From: Arsukibacterium sp. UBA3155
GTDB taxonomy: Bacteria > Pseudomonadota > Gammaproteobacteria > Enterobacterales > Alteromonadaceae
NCBI GenBank assembly: GCA_002364615.1
Contig: DEYP01000025.1
Span: forward strand, 310,001-374,000
Reading direction: 5' to 3'
DNA: 64,000 bases
Position 1 is the stretch's first letter. Every line of letters begins with the position of its first letter. This document shows, in pieces, positions 47,178 to 57,956 of the stretch. The position numbers and the translations under genes are program-made. The notes beneath the pieces are model-generated. The model saw only the letters and a list, made by a program, of their open reading frames with translations. It had not been told where the DNA came from and made no database searches.

Positions 47178-48452
47178 TTAAACCGCTGCTGCCAGTAACT
47201 GAGGTAACTCTGTCAGCGCCAACATTTGTTGCGGCTTGTCCTGGCGCAGCCATTTTAAGGTTATTTCGCCGCGGGCCAGCTCATCCTCACCTAAAATCAG
47301 CGCCAGTTCGGCACCCGACTTATCTGCTCGTTTCATTTGCTTTTTCAGGTTGCCGCCACCGCAGTGCAAGATAACACGTTTTGGCGCCAGCTCGCTACGC
47401 AGCTGTTCGGCAATACCAATGGCCGCAAGTTCCGCAGCTTCGCCCATTGGCATAATATAAATATCTGCGGTTGTCTCTGGCAGGCTAACCAGTTGCAACG
47501 TTTGTAACAATAGCACCAGCCGCTCCATGCCCAGCGCAAAGCCCACTGCAGGTGTCGCTTTGCCACCCAGTTGCTCTACCAGGCCATCGTAACGCCCGCC
47601 GGCACATACCGTACCTTGCGCACCAAGCTCAGTGGTTACCCACTCAAATACCGTTTTATTGTAATAATCGAGCCCACGCACCAGAGTTGGATTGATGGTA
47701 TAAGCAATACCGGCCGCATCGAGCCGGCGTTTTAACTGACTGAAGTGCTCTGTAGAATCGGCATCTAAATAATCGGCTAGCTGCGGGGCGCCAGCGATCA
47801 CCTCAGTCAGCGCCGGGTTCTTAGTATCGAGTACCCGTAACGGATTGCTGTGCATGCGGCGCAGGCTATCTTCATCAAGTTGTGACTTATGCTGCTCCAG
47901 ATAGGCTACTAAAGCATCACGGTATCTTGCTCTGGCTTCATTTGACCCTAACGAATTCAGTTGCAAAGTCACATAAGGTGCCAGCCCCAACTGCTGCCAC
48001 AAGTTAGCGGTTAGCATAATAACTTCAGCATCAATATCGCTGCTGGCAATACCAAAGGCTTCAAGGCCAAACTGATGAAACTGCCGATAGCGGCCTTTTT
48101 GTGGACGTTCATGCCGGAACATGGGTCCCATATACCACAAACGCTGTTCCTGATTATATAGCAAGCCATGCTCGTTGCCGGCCCGTACACAACAGGCAGT
48201 ACCTTCCGGCCGTAGAGTCAGGCTGTCACCATTGCGATCATCAAAGGTGTACATCTCTTTTTCAACAATATCAGTGACTTCACCAATAGATCGTTTAAAC
48301 AACTCGGTCATTTCAACGATAGGAAACCGGATCTCACTGTAGCCATAGCGAGCCACCGTGCTGCGTAATACCTGCTCCAGATGCTGCCATAACGGCGTAT
48401 CCTGTGGCAGGCAATCGTTCATGCCGCGTATTGCCTGAATATTTTTTGCCAA
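47178..48452 (-). CDS. hisS: histidine-tRNA ligase
   Basis: 424 residues. Class II synthetase motifs are visible: [13 protein letters not shown] at the start, motif 2 around [20 protein letters not shown], the histidine A box [15 protein letters not shown], and motif 3 in [15 protein letters not shown]. The C-terminal anticodon-binding domain starts at about 330 ([14 protein letters not shown]). It charges tRNA-His in the cytoplasm. It is followed by yfgM at about 97 bases. Confidence 0.98.
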   Translation of the reverse strand: MAKNIQAIRGMNDCLPQDTPLWQHLEQVLRSTVARYGYSEIRFPIVEMTELFKRSIGEVTDIVEKEMYTFDDRNGDSLTLRPEGTACCVRAGNEHGLLYNQEQRLWYMGPMFRHERPQKGRYRQFHQFGLEAFGIASSDIDAEVIMLTANLWQQLGLAPYVTLQLNSLGSNEARARYRDALVAYLEQHKSQLDEDSLRRMHSNPLRVLDTKNPALTEVIAGAPQLADYLDADSTEHFSQLKRRLDAAGIAYTINPTLVRGLDYYNKTVFEWVTTELGAQGTVCAGGRYDGLVEQLGGKATPAVGFALGMERLVLLLQTLQLVSLPETTADIYIMPMGEAAELAAIGIAEQLRSELAPKRVILHCGGGNLKKQMKRADKSGAELALILGEDELARGEITLKWLRQDKPQQMLALTELPQLLAAAV

Positions 48453-48528
48453 AATTAAATTCTCACTGCCATGCTTAAAACCGGGCGATTATAAGAGGTG
48501 TTTAGGAAAACACCAAACCGCAACCGGG

Positions 48529-49641
48529 TTAATCCAGTTGTTTTATGCCAATTAACTGCTCACGGGCAACCAGATACTGCCGCACCTGCTGCTCAAGTTG
48601 CTCGGCGATGTTGTTGTTATCCAGTCGAAGTTTCTGGCGCTGGCCATTCAGATAGAAGCCACTCTTGCGGTTAGCCCCGGCTACGCCTAAATCTGAAATT
48701 AATGCTTCGCCCGGACCATTCACTACACAGCCAATCACCGACACCGTTAACGGCTCGACAATGTCTTCCAGCCTTTGCTCCAGCTCGTTCATAGTTTTAA
48801 TCACGTCGAATTCCTGACGCGAGCAGCTGGGGCAGGCAATAAAATTAATACCGCGCTGACGAATACGCAGCGATTTTAATATATCAAAAGCGACCTTTAC
48901 TTCTTCTACCGGATCGGCGGCCAGAGAGATCCGTAATGTATCGCCAATACCCTCTGCCAGCAGCATTCCTAAGCCGATTGCCGATTTAACTGCTCCGGCC
49001 CGGGCACCGCCTGCCTCGGTAATACCTAAATGCAGAGGTTGCTTAATTTGTTTGGCCAGTAAACGGTAAGCGCCAACTGCGAGGAACACATCGGAGGCCT
49101 TTACGCTGACTTTAAACTGATCAAAATTAAGCCGGTCCAGAATATCAACATGACGCATTGCCGATTCCAGCAATGCTTCCGGGGTTGGCTCCGTGTACTT
49201 TTCCTGAATATCGGCCTCTAACGAACCGCCGTTAACGCCAATCCGGATCGGAATATTATGATCTCGTGCACTGTCAACTACTGCCCGGATCCGATCTTCC
49301 TTACCAATATTACCCGGGTTTATCCGCAGGCAATCTGCACCGTACTCCGCCACTTTTAAGGCAATGCGATAGTCAAAATGAATATCGGCCACCAGCGGAA
49401 TAGGTGCTTGCTGTTTAATCAGCTTAAAAGCTTCTGCCGCCTCCATGGTCGGTACCGACACGCGTACCAAATCGGCGCCGGCCGCTGCAATAGCCCGAAT
49501 TTGCGCCAGGGTGGCCTCGACATCAGTGGTTCGGGTATTGGTCATCGATTGTACGGCAATAGGTGCATCGCCCCCAATAGCAACAGTACCTACATGAATT
49601 TGGGTGCTCAGGCGTCGGGTAATTGGATTGTCAGCAAACAT
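48529..49641 (-). CDS. ispG: 4-hydroxy-3-methylbut-2-en-1-yl diphosphate synthase (IspG/GcpE)
   Basis: 370 residues. A TIM-barrel domain ([32 protein letters not shown]) is followed by a reductase-like domain binding a [4Fe-4S] cluster through CPSCSRQ and [10 protein letters not shown]. It reduces the cyclodiphosphate to HMBPP in the MEP isoprenoid pathway. It needs Fe-S assembly, which the isc operon further upstream provides. It starts 2 bases after rodZ. Confidence 0.98.
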   Translation of the reverse strand: MFADNPITRRLSTQIHVGTVAIGGDAPIAVQSMTNTRTTDVEATLAQIRAIAAAGADLVRVSVPTMEAAEAFKLIKQQAPIPLVADIHFDYRIALKVAEYGADCLRINPGNIGKEDRIRAVVDSARDHNIPIRIGVNGGSLEADIQEKYTEPTPEALLESAMRHVDILDRLNFDQFKVSVKASDVFLAVGAYRLLAKQIKQPLHLGITEAGGARAGAVKSAIGLGMLLAEGIGDTLRISLAADPVEEVKVAFDILKSLRIRQRGINFIACPSCSRQEFDVIKTMNELEQRLEDIVEPLTVSVIGCVVNGPGEALISDLGVAGANRKSGFYLNGQRQKLRLDNNNIAEQLEQQVRQYLVAREQLIGIKQLD

Positions 49642-49643
49642 GA

Positions 49644-50558
49644 TTAATCAGATTCCGCCAGGGTAAATTTTGCCACCCTGCCCGCAGGCAGCGATGACAT
49701 ATCAAAAGGTTTATTGTTCAGGGTGATCTTGACCACGCTGGGGTTTCCCAGTGTTACGACAAAAGGCGCCTTGCCGGTCACGGTCATCGCATAGCCGGCC
49801 TCTTTAGTGCCATAAGCGATACGGTTCCCCTCAGCATCCAGCACATCAATCCAGCAATTATCACTGAATGCCATGGTAATGACATCTGCTTTTACCGCTA
49901 ACGTACTTGCGCTGGTGGGCTCAGAAGTAAGGTCATTCGCGTTGTAATCAGTCAGCTCAGAGCCGGTGACTGCCGCATCAATTTCTGAAGTAACTTCTGG
50001 ATTAACGTCTTGCTCAATGTCAGTTGTGTCGCCAGTCGTCGGCGCTGCTGGCATGCTTTGTTCCGTTGCCGCATCGCTACTGCTGGCAATAGCGTTAGCT
50101 GGTGTTTCTGCGCTGACCTGCTGCGCGACAACCTGCTCAGAGGTACTTTCCGCTGTCGGGTCTGCAGTTTGCCACCACCACAACACCAGCATTAAGACTA
50201 AAATAAACCCCATGGCGTAGGTAATCCACACAAAGCGGTTTTCGGTAGCCTGAATTTCAGCACGATTTGAAAAAGTACGCATCGGTTTCGGCGGTTCAAC
50301 ACTGCCGCCGTTTTGCTGCTCAAATGCAGACAACACCTGATTTTCGGGTAACTTCACCAGCCGGGCGTAAGCGCGCAGATAACCACGAACAAAGGTAACC
50401 AGCATGCTACTGTCCAATTGATCAGCTTCAATCTGTTGTACCAGGTTAACCCGCAAATTAAGTTGCAATGCCACATCAGCAACACTGAGTTTCCGTTGCT
50501 CCCGGGCCTGACGTAATAGCTGACCTGCGCTAAGTTCTGTCGCTTCTGCTGTGGTCAT
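49644..50558 (-). CDS. rodZ: cytoskeletal protein RodZ
   Basis: 304 residues: an N-terminal Xre-type HTH (about 12-75, [20 protein letters not shown]), a basic juxtamembrane region, a transmembrane helix (about 109-129), a Ser/Thr/Ala-rich periplasmic linker (about 130-220), and the C-terminal DUF4115 domain ([20 protein letters not shown] and onward). It links MreB filaments to the cell-wall elongation machinery. Its start overlaps the end of the pilW-like gene by 4 bases. Confidence 0.95.
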   Translation of the reverse strand: MTTAEATELSAGQLLRQAREQRKLSVADVALQLNLRVNLVQQIEADQLDSSMLVTFVRGYLRAYARLVKLPENQVLSAFEQQNGGSVEPPKPMRTFSNRAEIQATENRFVWITYAMGFILVLMLVLWWWQTADPTAESTSEQVVAQQVSAETPANAIASSSDAATEQSMPAAPTTGDTTDIEQDVNPEVTSEIDAAVTGSELTDYNANDLTSEPTSASTLAVKADVITMAFSDNCWIDVLDAEGNRIAYGTKEAGYAMTVTGKAPFVVTLGNPSVVKITLNNKPFDMSSLPAGRVAKFTLAESD

Positions 50559-52639
50559 GGTTCAATACTGGCCGGATCGGTAACCAGAACCTGCTGGCCT
50601 ACCTGTAACTTACTTTGCTCTGTCAGGTTATTCCAGGCCATAAAGCGTTCCAGCCGGATATTATAACGATATGAAATCCCGAACATGGTTTCACCCGCAG
50701 CAACCTGATGGTAAGGATCAGTAACCTCCAGCGGCTCACTAAACTCTGCCAGCCTCGCTACCGTTTGTGTCTGCAACTGCGCATCATCGACTTCAGTAAG
50801 CCAAATTCGCTGACCGGTTTTGATGACAGACCCCGGGGTTAACTGGTTCCACTCCATCAGCTTTGCCAGCCGGATATTATGGGTTACAGAAATGGCATAC
50901 AGTGACTCACCTTCCTGCACCAGATGAAATTCAGGCGCACTTTCATCAGCCTGCGTCTGCGCTGAAACTTGCGACTGTTCGCCAAAGGCAGCTTCAGTTT
51001 CCGGCAAGGTTTCTGCTACGATGGCTTCGCCAGTACTGCCATTTTCGCTCGCCGCCTGACCAGGCTGCGCTGAACTGGCGGCTTCCTGTTCAACCAGAAC
51101 CGTCTCTGCTGGCAGGCTTACTGGAGGCGTCGCGGCCAAAATCATCTGACTTGCGTCCTGCTGGCCTGATGTTGCTTGTGGTTGCTGTCTGGCTACGCCT
51201 TCTTGCGGGCGAATCTGCTCCGGCAGAGTTTGCTCTGGTGAGGACAGCGCTAACGGCGTTTCTGCCGCGGACTGCGGGGAGGCCAATTGCCGGGCTGTCT
51301 CAGCTGCCTGCTGCTCTGCAAGCTGTTGTTCCGCAAGCTGCTGTTCCGCTATTTTTTTGTCTGCTATTTCTCTGGCAGCACGTTGCTCTGCAGCGAGTTG
51401 CTCAGCGGCATTTTTAGCCGCCAGCGTTTCTGCCGCCGCTTGCTCTGCTGCTAATTGCCGCGCATCTTCGGCAGCTTGCTCTATTGCAGCTTGTTGTTCA
51501 GCCAGCACGTTCGCTGCTGTATCGTCTTGCTCCGGTAACTGGCTGGTTGCAAGCACACCAGCAATGGCCTGGCTGCTTTTAGAACGGGCAGCTGTTGTTG
51601 CCTGCTCAGTCTGGGTGCTGGGTGATGTAGAGCCGGATTGGCGTTGCGGGCTATTGCTTCTATCCTGTGCAGTTATCAATTGTTGTTCAGGTTCGTCAGC
51701 GCTTGATTCGGCCGTTTTACGTCTGACAACCCTTAACCTGGGGTTGGCCACAGGGTCACTGGGTGTCGCTACCACAGCGGTGTTATCGGGCAGCACAATA
51801 TTTGCCATTAAACTCAGTTTGTATTGCTCACGCAACTGCTCAAATTCACTTTCCAATAACCGTTGCTGTAATAACAAACGGGCTTCTGGTGTATCAATAT
51901 ACAAGGTAAGTAAAAGTTGTTCAGCATGCTTCATGGTGCTGACATCGCCCTGCTTTTCTGCCACCAGATAATTCAGCAGCGTGCTGCGCGCTGAAACCCG
52001 GCCCAGGCGTTGAATGCGCTGCAGCGATGTCTTAGCACCCACATTATCGCCCATTGCGTAGTTAATCGCAGCCAGATTGATCAGTGAGCTGATGCGGGTG
52101 CCATTGTGAGATACAGATGATTCGAGAAAGGTTTTCGCTTTACTGTAGCCTTGCTGATCAAGCTGGCAAAGTGCCAGATTTTCATAGCTCTCGGCTACAC
52201 GAATATAACCGGGCCTTGAAATAGCCCTTAACAACAACGCTTCTGCTTCCTCATATTTACCAATCTGGCAAAGAAATGCACCATAGTTGTTGTAGGCATC
52301 TGCATTATTGCTGTCTTTGTCGAGCGCTTTTTTATAAGCGTCTTCAGCCTGAACATGCTCGCCAACACTCTGGTAGTAAAAAGCCAGCGCGTTGTACACT
52401 TCAGGCAAATCAGGGGCGAAGGCTTTCGCCCGTTCTAAGTTGTATTTTGCCTGGGTGGTATCACCACGACGTAAATAATTTAAGCCCAGAGAAATTCGGG
52501 TGCGGGCAGCTTCACTATTATCAAGACTTCGCTCACCAACCTGGCGGTCAGAGCCGACATAACTGCTTTCTGACACACACGCCGTCAGGGTTAACGACAC
52601 ACACAGTGCGAGCCCTACCGAAAATTTCTGCATTACCAC
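50555..52639 (-). CDS. pilW: PilW-type TPR lipoprotein with C-terminal LysM domains
   Basis: 694 residues, more than twice the usual PilW/PilF length of about 250. The lipobox LTLTACVS gives a Cys near 21. TPR repeats (about 45-250, e.g. AFYYQSVGEHVQAEDAYKKA) match the type IV pilus pilotin family. A long Ala/Gln/Glu-rich linker (about 300-545, with repeats such as AEQLAAEQ and AEQQLAEQQ) follows, then two LysM domains: one in FHLVQEGESLYAIS to TGQRIWL, the other in YHQVAAGETMFGIS to VGQQVLV. LysM suggests peptidoglycan binding, so the protein may fix the pilus secretin assembly to the wall. It lies between rlmN and rodZ, where pilW normally sits. Confidence 0.88.
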   Translation of the reverse strand: MVMQKFSVGLALCVSLTLTACVSESSYVGSDRQVGERSLDNSEAARTRISLGLNYLRRGDTTQAKYNLERAKAFAPDLPEVYNALAFYYQSVGEHVQAEDAYKKALDKDSNNADAYNNYGAFLCQIGKYEEAEALLLRAISRPGYIRVAESYENLALCQLDQQGYSKAKTFLESSVSHNGTRISSLINLAAINYAMGDNVGAKTSLQRIQRLGRVSARSTLLNYLVAEKQGDVSTMKHAEQLLLTLYIDTPEARLLLQQRLLESEFEQLREQYKLSLMANIVLPDNTAVVATPSDPVANPRLRVVRRKTAESSADEPEQQLITAQDRSNSPQRQSGSTSPSTQTEQATTAARSKSSQAIAGVLATSQLPEQDDTAANVLAEQQAAIEQAAEDARQLAAEQAAAETLAAKNAAEQLAAEQRAAREIADKKIAEQQLAEQQLAEQQAAETARQLASPQSAAETPLALSSPEQTLPEQIRPQEGVARQQPQATSGQQDASQMILAATPPVSLPAETVLVEQEAASSAQPGQAASENGSTGEAIVAETLPETEAAFGEQSQVSAQTQADESAPEFHLVQEGESLYAISVTHNIRLAKLMEWNQLTPGSVIKTGQRIWLTEVDDAQLQTQTVARLAEFSEPLEVTDPYHQVAAGETMFGISYRYNIRLERFMAWNNLTEQSKLQVGQQVLVTDPASIEP

Positions 52640-52654
52640 TGGTCATCCCTTGGG

Positions 52655-53782
52655 TTACGGCAGCGTTTTAACCAGTATTGGCTGGCCTTTCTGCTGCTTC
52701 TTAATCAGTCTTTTGGTTCGATCAATCACATCGCCTACTAACTGGCCACAGGCTGCATCGATATCATCGCCCCGGGTTTTCCGTACCATAACAGTAAAAC
52801 CGTGTTGTTGTAACACCTTGTTAAAACGGTCAATCCGCGAGTTGCTCGATCTTTTATAAGGTGAGCCTGGATACGGATTAAACGGGATCAGATTAATCTT
52901 TGCCGGCGTATCTTGCAATGCCTGCGCTAGCTCATGCGCCTGTTCCATACTATCGTTAACGCCGTCGAGCATAACATACTCTACTGTGACCTTATCATTG
53001 GCCTTAGAGTTCTCGACATATCGGCGCGAAGCCGCTAAAAACTGCTCCATCGGGTATTTTTTATTCACCGGGACCAGTTCATCACGCAGGGCATTATTAG
53101 GCGCGTGCAATGAAATAGCCAGAGCCACATCAATTCGCTCACGCAACAGGTCCAGTGCCGGCACCACACCAGAGGTACTTAAAGTAACCCGGCGCTTGGA
53201 CAATCCAAACCCGTAATCTTCCAGCATCAGCTCCATTGCCGGAACTACGTTGTTCAGGTTTAACAAGGGCTCGCCCATGCCCATCATCACCACGTTGGTA
53301 ACAGGCTTTTCACCGGTATCACCGTAACTGCCAATAATCTGTGCTACCCGCCACACCTGGCCGATAATTTCACTGACGCTAAGATTTCGGTTAAACCCCT
53401 GCTGCGCTGTCGAGCAAAAGGTACAATCCAGGGCACAACCCACTTGTGAAGATACACACAGCGTGCGCCGGTCTTTTTCCGGGATCCAGACAGTTTCCAC
53501 TTCCTGGCCACCGGCTAAGCCCATCACAAATTTGATGGTACCGTCGGTGCTGTCTTGCCGGGTCACCACCACGGGTGCCGCTATCACAGCTATTGTTTTT
53601 AACTTATCGCGCAATGTTTTATTGATATTGGTCATTTTGTCGAAGTCATCAACGCAGTAGTGGTAAATCCATTTCATTACCTGATCGGCACGAAATGGTT
53701 TTTCACCTAATGACACAAAAAATTCCTGCATTTGTGGACGGGTAAAATCTAACAAATTTACCTGATTTACCGGCTTGTTCAT
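52655..53782 (-). CDS. rlmN: 23S rRNA (adenine2503-C2)/tRNA (adenine37-C2) methyltransferase RlmN
   Basis: 375 residues from [13 protein letters not shown]; the ten residues before it are not conserved. It is a radical SAM enzyme with the cluster motif [20 protein letters not shown], and the [10 protein letters not shown] and [17 protein letters not shown] stretches, plus the C-terminal region with the second catalytic Cys in DIDAACGQL. It methylates C2 of A2503 in 23S rRNA and of A37 in certain tRNAs. It lies between ndk and pilW, as in many relatives. Confidence 0.98.
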   Translation of the reverse strand: MNKPVNQVNLLDFTRPQMQEFFVSLGEKPFRADQVMKWIYHYCVDDFDKMTNINKTLRDKLKTIAVIAAPVVVTRQDSTDGTIKFVMGLAGGQEVETVWIPEKDRRTLCVSSQVGCALDCTFCSTAQQGFNRNLSVSEIIGQVWRVAQIIGSYGDTGEKPVTNVVMMGMGEPLLNLNNVVPAMELMLEDYGFGLSKRRVTLSTSGVVPALDLLRERIDVALAISLHAPNNALRDELVPVNKKYPMEQFLAASRRYVENSKANDKVTVEYVMLDGVNDSMEQAHELAQALQDTPAKINLIPFNPYPGSPYKRSSNSRIDRFNKVLQQHGFTVMVRKTRGDDIDAACGQLVGDVIDRTKRLIKKQQKGQPILVKTLP

Positions 53783-53873
53783 ACCCTGATGACTCCTGCT
53801 GACACCTATCAATAACTCACTATTACCGCTTTATATATCCAAAGAATTTCGAAAGACGATGGATAAAGGCAGA

Positions 53874-53894
53874 AAAGGGGCTGACGCCCCCTTT
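53874..53894 (-). terminator. hairpin terminator after ndk
   Basis: AAAGGGG / CCCCTTT with a short loop lies 35 bases past the ndk stop, ahead of rlmN. The minus-strand sequence after it ends in TTCTGCC, so the T tract is weak. Confidence 0.55.
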
Positions 53895-53928
53895 CCTTTT
53901 AGCTTACACAGCTAACACCTACCCGATA

Positions 53929-54360
53929 TTAACGGGTACGGCTGCACAGTTCAGCTTCAGTGAAGAAAAACGCAATTTCACGTGCCGCAGATGCTGCTGC
54001 ATCAGAGCCGTGTACCGCGTTTTCGTCAATGCTGTCTGCATAATCAGCACGTAAAGTACCGGCTAATGCATCTTTCGGGTTAGTAGCACCCATAATTTCA
54101 CGGTTCTTACGCACAGCGTCTTCACCCTCTAATACCTGAACCATTACCGGGCCAGACGTCATGAAGCTTACCAGCGCTTTAAAAAATGGACGCTCTTTGT
54201 GCTCGCCGTAGAAACCTTCAGCTTGTTCCTGGCTTAAGTGTAGCATTTTAGAAGCAACAATCTTAAGGCCGGCAGATTCAAAACGGTGATAGATAGCACC
54301 GATCAGGTTCTTTGCTACAGCGTCGGGTTTAACGATTGAAAAAGTACGTTCTAAGGCCAT
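53929..54360 (-). CDS. ndk: nucleoside-diphosphate kinase
   Basis: 143 residues from [15 protein letters not shown], the family start. The phospho-His is in [17 protein letters not shown], the [10 protein letters not shown]-type helix is present as [10 protein letters not shown], and [16 protein letters not shown] is intact. It transfers gamma-phosphates among nucleotides. It is downstream of fdx with about 90 bases between them. Confidence 0.98.
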   Translation of the reverse strand: MALERTFSIVKPDAVAKNLIGAIYHRFESAGLKIVASKMLHLSQEQAEGFYGEHKERPFFKALVSFMTSGPVMVQVLEGEDAVRKNREIMGATNPKDALAGTLRADYADSIDENAVHGSDAAASAAREIAFFFTEAELCSRTR

Positions 54361-54451
54361 GTCAGGCTCCTGCAATTAAAGGGTTAAAATTTTAAGGCGG
54401 CAAATTATACGCTAATTACCAAAAAAAACATACCGTGCCAATCATTTCACC

Positions 54452-54790
54452 CTAGTGACCTTCACTGACCATATTAACGGTATACTTCGGAATTTCCACC
54501 ACCAGATCTTCGTCGGCAATCCGGGCCTGACAACCCAGGCGCGACTCGGGCTCCAGGCCCCAGGCTTTATCAAGCATATCGTCTTCCAGCTCATCGCTTT
54601 CGTTCAACGAGAAAAAACCTTCACGGACAATGACATGGCAGGTTGTGCAGGCACAGGACTTTTCACAGGCATGCTCAATAGCTATGCCATTTTTTAATGC
54701 GACATCCAGCACCGTGTCACCCACGCTGGCGTCCAGCGCGGCACCTTGCGGGCATAATTCAGCATGGGGTAAAAATACTATCTTTGGCAT
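54452..54790 (-). CDS. fdx: ISC system 2Fe-2S ferredoxin
   Basis: 112 residues, adrenodoxin type. Cluster ligands are in EHACEKSCACTTCHV (three Cys) and RLGCQARI (the fourth). It passes electrons for Fe-S cluster assembly on IscU. It follows hscA by 2 bases. The iscX gene, usual in E. coli after fdx, is not seen here; ndk follows instead. Confidence 0.97.
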   Translation of the reverse strand: MPKIVFLPHAELCPQGAALDASVGDTVLDVALKNGIAIEHACEKSCACTTCHVIVREGFFSLNESDELEDDMLDKAWGLEPESRLGCQARIADEDLVVEIPKYTVNMVSEGH

Positions 54791-54792
54791 GG

Positions 54793-56649
54793 TTAAACCT
54801 CGTCGACTTTATGGCCCTGCAAGGCCTGCCGGATTGATTGATCCATACGCCGGGCAGCAAAGTCATCTGTTAAAGTGTTGGTATGTTCAATGGCGGCTTT
54901 TATTGCTGCCGTATCGTCTTGCTGCCGCACTTCGGCTAATGTTGCCAGCGCTGCATTAATGTCGGCTAATTCGTCAGCGTCAAGCAGGGCACCGTCATGT
55001 TGTACTGCGGCAGTAACGGCTTCAAGCACCCGGTCAGCTTCTACCTGTTGTTCACGCAGCAGTCGCCGTTGCATGTCCTGCCGGGCATGCTGCATTGAAC
55101 CACTGATCATCCCGGCTACCTGCTCATCCGTTAAACCATAAGACGGCTTAACCTGAATACCTGCAGCAACGCCGGTTGACTTCTCTTCTGCGCTGACGCT
55201 GAGCAAGCCGTCGGCATCAACCTGAAAGGTTACCCGGATATGCGCACCACCAGCTGGCATCGGCGGAATTCCACGTAATTCAAAACGTGCCAGTGAGCGA
55301 CAGTCTTCAACCAATTCGCGCTCACCTTGCAACACGTGAATAGCCATCGCGGTCTGACCGTCTTTAAAAGTAGTAAATTCCTGAGCGCGACTTACCGGGA
55401 TCACGGTATTGCGTGGTATCACTTTCTCAGTCAGGCCGCCCATGGTTTCCAGACCCAGCGACAAAGGAATAACATCCAGTAGCAAGGTCTCGTGTTCAGC
55501 TTTATTGCCCACCAGCACGTTAGCCTGAATAGCGGCGCCCAGCGCTACGACTTTATCCGGGTCAATGGAGGTCAATGGCTCTGAGGCAAAAAACTGACCT
55601 ACTTCGCTGCGTACCAGTGGTACCCGGGTAGAGCCGCCCACCATCACAACATTAGCCACTTCATCCGGGGTTAAACCGGCATCACGTAATACCTGACGGC
55701 AACTGCGAATGGTTTTTTTCACCAACGGGCCAGCAAGCTGCTCAAATTTATCACGGCTAAGGCTGCCTGATACCTGCTGATTATCTGCACTAAAAGCGTA
55801 ATCAGCTTCAGCGCTGTCGGTTAGCTGTTCTTTTAAGTTACGGGCAACGGTTAAATACTGGCGTCTGGCAGTATGGCTTAATGTTTGCTGACCACTTTGT
55901 TGCTGCATCCAGCCAACGATAGTCTGGTCAAAATCATCTCCACCCAGCGCAGAATCACCGCCGGTGGCCAGTACTTCAAACACACCGCGCTTAAGGCGTA
56001 AAATAGAAATATCGAAGGTGCCACCGCCTAAATCGTAAACGGCGATGATCCCTTCCTGGCCAGAGTCGAGGCCATAAGCCAGCGCCGCAGCGGTTGGCTC
56101 GTTTAACAGTCGCAGAACAGTAAGACCGGCCAGTTTAGCCGCATCTTTAGTGGCCTGGCGCTGGGCATCGTCAAAATAGGCCGGCACGGTAATGACTACG
56201 CCATTCAGTTCACCGCCCAGTACCTGGCTGGCAGTATCCGCCAGGGTGGCCAGAATTTCAGCAGAAACTTCTACCGGGTTTTTCACCCCATCGCGGGTGT
56301 CAACGGCAGCCAGACCGCCCTGGTCGACTAACTGATAGGGTAATAACTCTGCCAGCGGTTGGGTTTCGGCATAGCCTTTGCCCATCAGGCGTTTAATGGA
56401 GAATATGGTGTTGCTGGCATCTTCTGCTGCAGACGCAACAGCCTGCTGGCCAACCTCGGTTTTAGCCGGACCATAGCGCACCACCGATGGGATCATATCA
56501 CTGCCATCGGCATTGCTTAGAGTACTTGCCTGGCCGCTGCGAACCGCTGCAACTAAAGAATTGGTAGTACCTAAATCGATACCCGCTGCCAGTTTATGAT
56601 GGTGGGGCGCGGCACTCTGGCCGGGCTCTGCAATCTGTAATAACGCCAT
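54793..56649 (-). CDS. hscA: Fe-S assembly chaperone HscA
   Basis: 618 residues, a specialised Hsp70. The nucleotide-binding domain holds [28 protein letters not shown] and [13 protein letters not shown]; the substrate-binding domain follows at about 390. It binds the LPPVK motif of IscU (present in the iscU product) and drives cluster transfer with HscB. It starts 8 bases after hscB. Confidence 0.98.
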   Translation of the reverse strand: MALLQIAEPGQSAAPHHHKLAAGIDLGTTNSLVAAVRSGQASTLSNADGSDMIPSVVRYGPAKTEVGQQAVASAAEDASNTIFSIKRLMGKGYAETQPLAELLPYQLVDQGGLAAVDTRDGVKNPVEVSAEILATLADTASQVLGGELNGVVITVPAYFDDAQRQATKDAAKLAGLTVLRLLNEPTAAALAYGLDSGQEGIIAVYDLGGGTFDISILRLKRGVFEVLATGGDSALGGDDFDQTIVGWMQQQSGQQTLSHTARRQYLTVARNLKEQLTDSAEADYAFSADNQQVSGSLSRDKFEQLAGPLVKKTIRSCRQVLRDAGLTPDEVANVVMVGGSTRVPLVRSEVGQFFASEPLTSIDPDKVVALGAAIQANVLVGNKAEHETLLLDVIPLSLGLETMGGLTEKVIPRNTVIPVSRAQEFTTFKDGQTAMAIHVLQGERELVEDCRSLARFELRGIPPMPAGGAHIRVTFQVDADGLLSVSAEEKSTGVAAGIQVKPSYGLTDEQVAGMISGSMQHARQDMQRRLLREQQVEADRVLEAVTAAVQHDGALLDADELADINAALATLAEVRQQDDTAAIKAAIEHTNTLTDDFAARRMDQSIRQALQGHKVDEV

Positions 56650-56657
56650 AGCTTAAT

Positions 56658-57182
56658 TTAGTCTTGTAATTGCTGTTCTATTAACTCCAGCTCGTGCTGC
56701 AGTTTAAAGAAAAATTTGAGTTTACGCACCAGTTCCGCTGCCTGCTGGTTTTGCTCAGCCGTGTTGGCTTCCAATGTTGCGGCCAGTTCCTTTAACAACA
56801 CTTTGCGCTGCTGCTGCAACTGCTGTTCTACCGCCATAATGGCGTTGTCAGGGTCGACGCTACTGCTAATCTCTTCCAGCTGCTCTCGCAGTTCCATCTG
56901 CTGCATTAAAAACACCGGATCGGTAAAACTGCGCTGCTCGTGGCTTATTTTTAAACCACGCAGCGCCAGTAAATGTTCCGCACGCAGCAGCGGTTGCTTC
57001 AGGCTATGGTAGGCATCATTAATGTTAGCGGTTTGCTGCACCGACATTAAGCGGTCACGATGAGATGCGGCCGCGTGTTTGTCGGGATGAAATTTGCGCT
57101 GCAAAGCCAGATAACGAGAGCCTAATTCAGTTAAGTCCAGCTCAAAGGTTGCTGGCAAATCAAACAACTGAAAATAATTCAT
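56658..57182 (-). CDS. hscB: Fe-S assembly co-chaperone HscB
   Basis: 174 residues: an N-terminal J domain with the HPDKHA motif (about 36-41) and a C-terminal three-helix domain that binds IscU. It stimulates HscA ATPase and delivers IscU to it. It lies between iscA and hscA in the usual order. Confidence 0.97.
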   Translation of the reverse strand: MNYFQLFDLPATFELDLTELGSRYLALQRKFHPDKHAAASHRDRLMSVQQTANINDAYHSLKQPLLRAEHLLALRGLKISHEQRSFTDPVFLMQQMELREQLEEISSSVDPDNAIMAVEQQLQQQRKVLLKELAATLEANTAEQNQQAAELVRKLKFFFKLQHELELIEQQLQD

Positions 57183-57212
57183 GCAATATTGGCCTTACAG
57201 CAGTCGGAGTTA

Positions 57213-57536
57213 TTAAACGGTAAAGCTTTCGCCGCAGCCACATTCGCCATTAACATTCGGATTGTTAAACTGAAAACCTTCGTTCAGGCCTTCTTTAACA
57301 AAATCCAGTTGGGTGCCATCGATATACACCAGGCTTTTGCCATCAACAATCAGTTTCAGACCGTGCTCTTCAAATACCTGATCATCATCATGCAGCTCAT
57401 CGACAAACTCCAGCACATAAGCCAGGCCGGAGCAGCCAGTGGTTTTTACGCCAACCCGCAAGCCCAAACCTTTGCCACGATTTTGCAGAAAGTTTTGCAC
57501 TCTTTCAGCTGCCGCTGTGGTCATCGATATTGCCAT
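57213..57536 (-). CDS. iscA: iron-sulfur cluster assembly protein IscA
   Basis: 107 residues of the A-type carrier family. The three conserved Cys are in [15 protein letters not shown] and GECGCGESF. It carries Fe or Fe-S clusters to apoproteins. It lies 6 bases after iscU. Confidence 0.97.
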   Translation of the reverse strand: MAISMTTAAAERVQNFLQNRGKGLGLRVGVKTTGCSGLAYVLEFVDELHDDDQVFEEHGLKLIVDGKSLVYIDGTQLDFVKEGLNEGFQFNNPNVNGECGCGESFTV

Positions 57537-57542
57537 ACCGTG

Positions 57543-57926
57543 TTAACTCCCGCGCTTTTGCTTATAATCGGCAATCGCCGCCTTAATGGCATCTTCTGCC
57601 AGAATAGAGCAGTGAATTTTTACCGGAGGCAACGCCAGTTCATGTGCGATGTCGGTATTTTTAATCTGCTGAGCTTCATCCAGGCTTTTACCTTTAACCC
57701 ACTCTGTTACCAGTGAGCTTGAGGCGATAGCGCTGCCGCAGCCATAGGTTTTAAACTTTGCATCTTCAATAATGCCCTGCTCATTCACTTTAATTTGCAG
57801 TTTCATTACGTCACCACAAGCCGGTGCACCAACCATACCCGTTGCAATGCTAGGGTCGTCTTTGGCGAAAGAACCCACATTCCGTGGATTTTCATAATGA
57901 TCGATTACTTTGTTACTGTAAGCCAT
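57543..57926 (-). CDS. iscU: Fe-S cluster assembly scaffold IscU
   Basis: 127 residues. Conserved Cys lie in GAPACGDVMKL, TYGCGSAIASSS and VKIHCSILAEDA, with the HscA-recognition LPPVK just before the last. It is the scaffold on which clusters form using sulfur from IscS. It starts about 30 bases after iscS. Confidence 0.98.
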   Translation of the reverse strand: MAYSNKVIDHYENPRNVGSFAKDDPSIATGMVGAPACGDVMKLQIKVNEQGIIEDAKFKTYGCGSAIASSSLVTEWVKGKSLDEAQQIKNTDIAHELALPPVKIHCSILAEDAIKAAIADYKQKRGS

Positions 57927-57956
57927 GATCTGTTACCTCGTTGGGCCGGATGGCGC

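Noticed and set aside
51357-51971. 204-residue Cys/Ser/Ala-rich plus-strand frame
   Set aside because: Antisense shadow of the Ala/Gln/Glu linker of the PilW-like protein.
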